Assembly: GCA_013398615.1 (NCBI GenBank)
Contig: VZSR01003371.1
Coordinates: 6,337,632 to 6,401,631 of the forward strand
DNA length: 64,000 nucleotides
From: Brachypodius melanocephalos
Taxonomy: Eukaryota > Chordata > Aves > Passeriformes > Pycnonotidae
Reading direction: 5' to 3'
The notes under the pieces are model-generated. The model searched no databases. It was not told the origin of the DNA and was given only the letters and a program-made list of their open reading frames with translations. This document shows positions 61,256-64,000 of this stretch, one piece after another. Every line of letters starts with the position of its first letter. The stretch's first letter is position 1. Position numbers and translations under genes: made by a program.

Positions 61256-64000
61256 CAAGATGAAGATGAATTTGAGAGCAAAACCAGTTTACATTTACTC
61301 ATCAAGGCCTTTCTTTTATAATACAAATACCAGACATGAATATGGAAAAATAATGATGGTTTCTCTCATGAACTGAAAGGTACCTTTTATCTATAAAATG
61401 TCTCAAAACAATTACAATCTAGTAATAAAAAAAGAATCCTCAAATGGGGGACAACTGGTTTGTCACAATTCAGATGAATATTTGTTACGCAAAAGCAACT
61501 CCTATTTTAAAAGGCAGTGCAGGATATTTGGGAATGTTCTCAAGAGTGCTGTTCCCATCTCTGCAGAAATATAAAATTCCATTTTTTGACCATTTGCAGC
61601 ACAGCAATGGGTCAAGCACTCTGAAGGCACCATGGCTGCGTGCAGGAGCTGCTTCTGCCAGAAATCGCAGACATTTTACATCATGCACATTCTGGTGTTT
61701 CCCGTTACGGTTTTCTTCTAGTTTACGAATAATCCAAGATGTATGTGTCTTGCCATTTAAAACTAAGAGAAAAACCACAACAGTATGTTCCATGTAAGCC
61801 AAAATCTTTCACATGTGCCAACTGCCAAAGCAGACAAAAGAGCTTTGATCATAGTCAGACACCATAACTAGCTACTTGTTTTAATTACAGAAAGTTTTAG
61901 CTATTATTACATGACAGGCTGGCACATTCAGCACATGACATAATTTTATGAAAGCTTTTCATTTCTCTCAGCACAGCTCCAGCCCTAGGCTATTCCACTC
62001 ACAGCAGAAGCATCAGTTTGAATGAAGCCAGGGAGATATCACAGACCTATGAAACCCAACCACGCACCAATCCCACTCCCAGCTGGATTGGAAGAATATC
62101 ATTCTCAATGCTCCAGCCAGGGCAGAACTGTCAACTGCCTACAGATTGTGTTTTCTTTTGTTCTTTTAATTTTTCAGGATGAAACAATTCTACATCTCTG
62201 AGATTTTTGGGATATATTGCCTATTGCTTTTACTTGATGTTGTCCTTCTATTTATAGTACTTCTATTTATAGTTGTTTCAAGTGGCTGATGAGCTAACCC
62301 CCAAAATATTGAGTGTTTTCATGCCTGAATCACTGTCAGACCATGAAAAAAACCGCCAAAAAACAGTCATGGCACAGGTCAACACAAACATTTTTATAGA
62401 TATTCCTGGGCTAGTACATGTTTTACATGCTAGTACGTCTCTCTTAGCAATACTTGAATTTTTGGCAAAGCTTTCTGTGAACAAACTTGCAAGAGCACTG
62501 ATGAAGAGCAAATCAAAGGAGCTGTGACGGTCCTAAAAAAGGCTCTGTGATTTCTATTTGAACAAATGCTTATGAAGACTCATTTTCCTCAGAGCTCTGG
62601 AGCTCTAATCCTCATCTATTCAGCCCAATGGAGACAAATACCAAATCACATCCCCTATCACTGCATCTAATTTCAAATGAAATCAAATAAGCGTAGTAAA
62701 GAGAATAAACACAAATAATCAGTGGCAACGATAACATGGGAACTGGTTTGAAAGAATATCTTTTCTTTGGAAAACACTGGAAAGCAGTGTCAGAGTTTAA
62801 TTTCAGAGATTTCTGTTTAATGTCAGAGATTAATTTAACAGCCATTAAAACATCTTATTAACTCAAGTGCTAATTGAGTGCTTGGCAGGAATAACAGAGC
62901 ACTGCCAACCATACACATAAAATGGCTGGAATTTGAAGAAATCCTGTGGTTTAACATTTTATTGCTTTTATAACTTGCTAATATAGGTTTAGCTGGCATA
63001 GGTGGCCTTACCTACCTCCTTTGTACCTGTTTTGAAGATGCCATGCTCTGATGGCCTAAAGTCTCAACTGTCCTCAGGAAAAGTAAAGTCCATTTGTAGT
63101 CCTTTTGACTTAAATCTTCCAGACTGGGCTGAAACACATGCTTTGCAGTGATGCCAGAGTTTGCAGGCAGAAAGGTGCAAGCTGCTGAGCTTTGGGAATT
63201 TTCAGTGCCATGACTGCTGACATGATGGGCACTGAGAGAGGCAAGGTGAACACTGAGAGAACAACTGTCCCAGTTGTTCCAGTAGAGGACCAATGACCAT
63301 GCTGACCACCACCCTCCCACGACTGGTATTTGAGTTCTACAGTACCAGAAATTTTTCCTTGTACACAGATATCTGCAGTCTGTAGGGAGAAGTTAGACCA
63401 GCAATGCTCCTTTCCTCTATATTTGACCCCCAACAGTGATGGTTTGTGGTTGACACATGCTGCTTCCTGGGTCCTCTCATCCCTTGCACCCATAGCCTGT
63501 GAAGGCATCCTACCATGACTCTAGACCCAGTGAGGATGGCCACAGATTGCTGTATTTTGCTTTTGCAGAAGCTCAGAGATCACCTCCACCCATTCCTCCA
63601 CCAGCACCCACAGCAGGAGGAATACATCTATTTTTTCCTGTCCAAGCAAAGCCAAGGCACCATATAGCCTGAATTTTGTGAGACCTCAAGGGAAGTATAT
63701 CCCACCACTGGATGAGTTACAGGGACACTTGGCTCCAAACCTCTCCCCTTGATGAATGCAAATGGAGGTGCTGGTTAGGACCCCACTCCTTTAGGGCCAG
63801 CCTGAACTTTAAGTCGTATCATCTAAATTGAGCACAGGCAGGAGATAATTTGAGCTCAGCCCACCCTAAACAAAAGACAGATACTTTGAGACGAAGTGAG
63901 AGTAAACAATACAGATGAAAAGTTTAGGGTCATGAAGTTTGTCAAGTTTAGAAACACCTCAAGTTGTTTTCCAGCCCTCAGCAGGGACACATCCCTAGCA

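Larger units (their letters stand above)
43191..64000. other. Intergenic sequence; no gene seen
   Basis: This is about 20.8 kb of mixed, moderately AT-rich sequence. Contents noted: homopolymer runs (44241-44252, 48892-48904, 61244-61255), a TG/TA-rich microsatellite (58751-58823), an 8-bp inverted repeat (54904-54924) and a GC-rich hairpin (60642-60664). Open frames up to 186 codons (51526-52086 plus) show no domains. In human the gene upstream of MXD4 is ZFYVE28 in the same orientation. I searched by eye for its FYVE-domain end on the minus strand and did not find it. Confidence 0.65.

Noticed and set aside
1..64000. CRISPR arrays, operons, phage or plasmid features
   Set aside because: Split exons with GT/AG introns, CpG islands and CR1 elements show vertebrate nuclear DNA. 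No regularly spaced repeats of CRISPR type were seen.

Overview
This window is ordinary vertebrate nuclear DNA, most likely from a bird. It holds one recognisable protein gene, MXD4 (MAX dimerization protein 4, also called MAD4), on the minus strand. Five coding exons can be placed to the base, at 34559-34622, 33866-33965, 24520-24549, 3241-3355 and 65-224. Every one has GT/AG splice sites and reading phase that joins cleanly to the next. They encode the first 156 residues plus one base: the SIN3-interaction helix, a basic NLS-like stretch, the complete bHLH domain and the leucine zipper. The final exon, about 50 residues in the family, lies beyond position 1. The bird assignment rests on two CR1 LINE fragments in sauropsid style, low repeat density and the wording of the MXD4 protein. 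A crocodilian or turtle is a weaker alternative.

Layout. Positions 1-34622 are the MXD4 gene, with introns of about 3.0, 21.2, 9.3 and 0.6 kb. From about 34.2 to 35.3 kb is a CpG island with the likely MXD4 promoter: seven CCAAT boxes, one octamer, GC boxes, a perfect CACGTG E-box and a G-quadruplex-type G-run cluster. A second CpG-rich block (about 32.6-33.5 kb) lies in intron 2 and a third, weaker one (about 23.65-24.06 kb) lies in intron 3 just downstream of exon 3. Both could be enhancers or promoters of alternative or antisense transcripts. From 35.3 kb to the end I see no supportable gene. This stretch holds one CR1 3' fragment (42.5-43.2 kb), small simple repeats, a few short duplications and hairpins, and unannotated unique DNA.

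Function. MXD4 pairs with MAX, binds E-boxes (CACGTG) in competition with MYC/MAX, and recruits SIN3/HDAC repressor complexes. A CACGTG about 290 bp upstream of its own start codon suggests possible feedback by the MYC/MAX/MXD network.

Limits. I could not align or search. CpG island borders, the transcription start and repeat borders are estimates by eye. Many open frames of 60-227 codons exist on both strands, but outside the MXD4 exons none resembles a known protein or shows splice support that I trust. I found no sign of an undescribed system; the most useful leads are regulatory.
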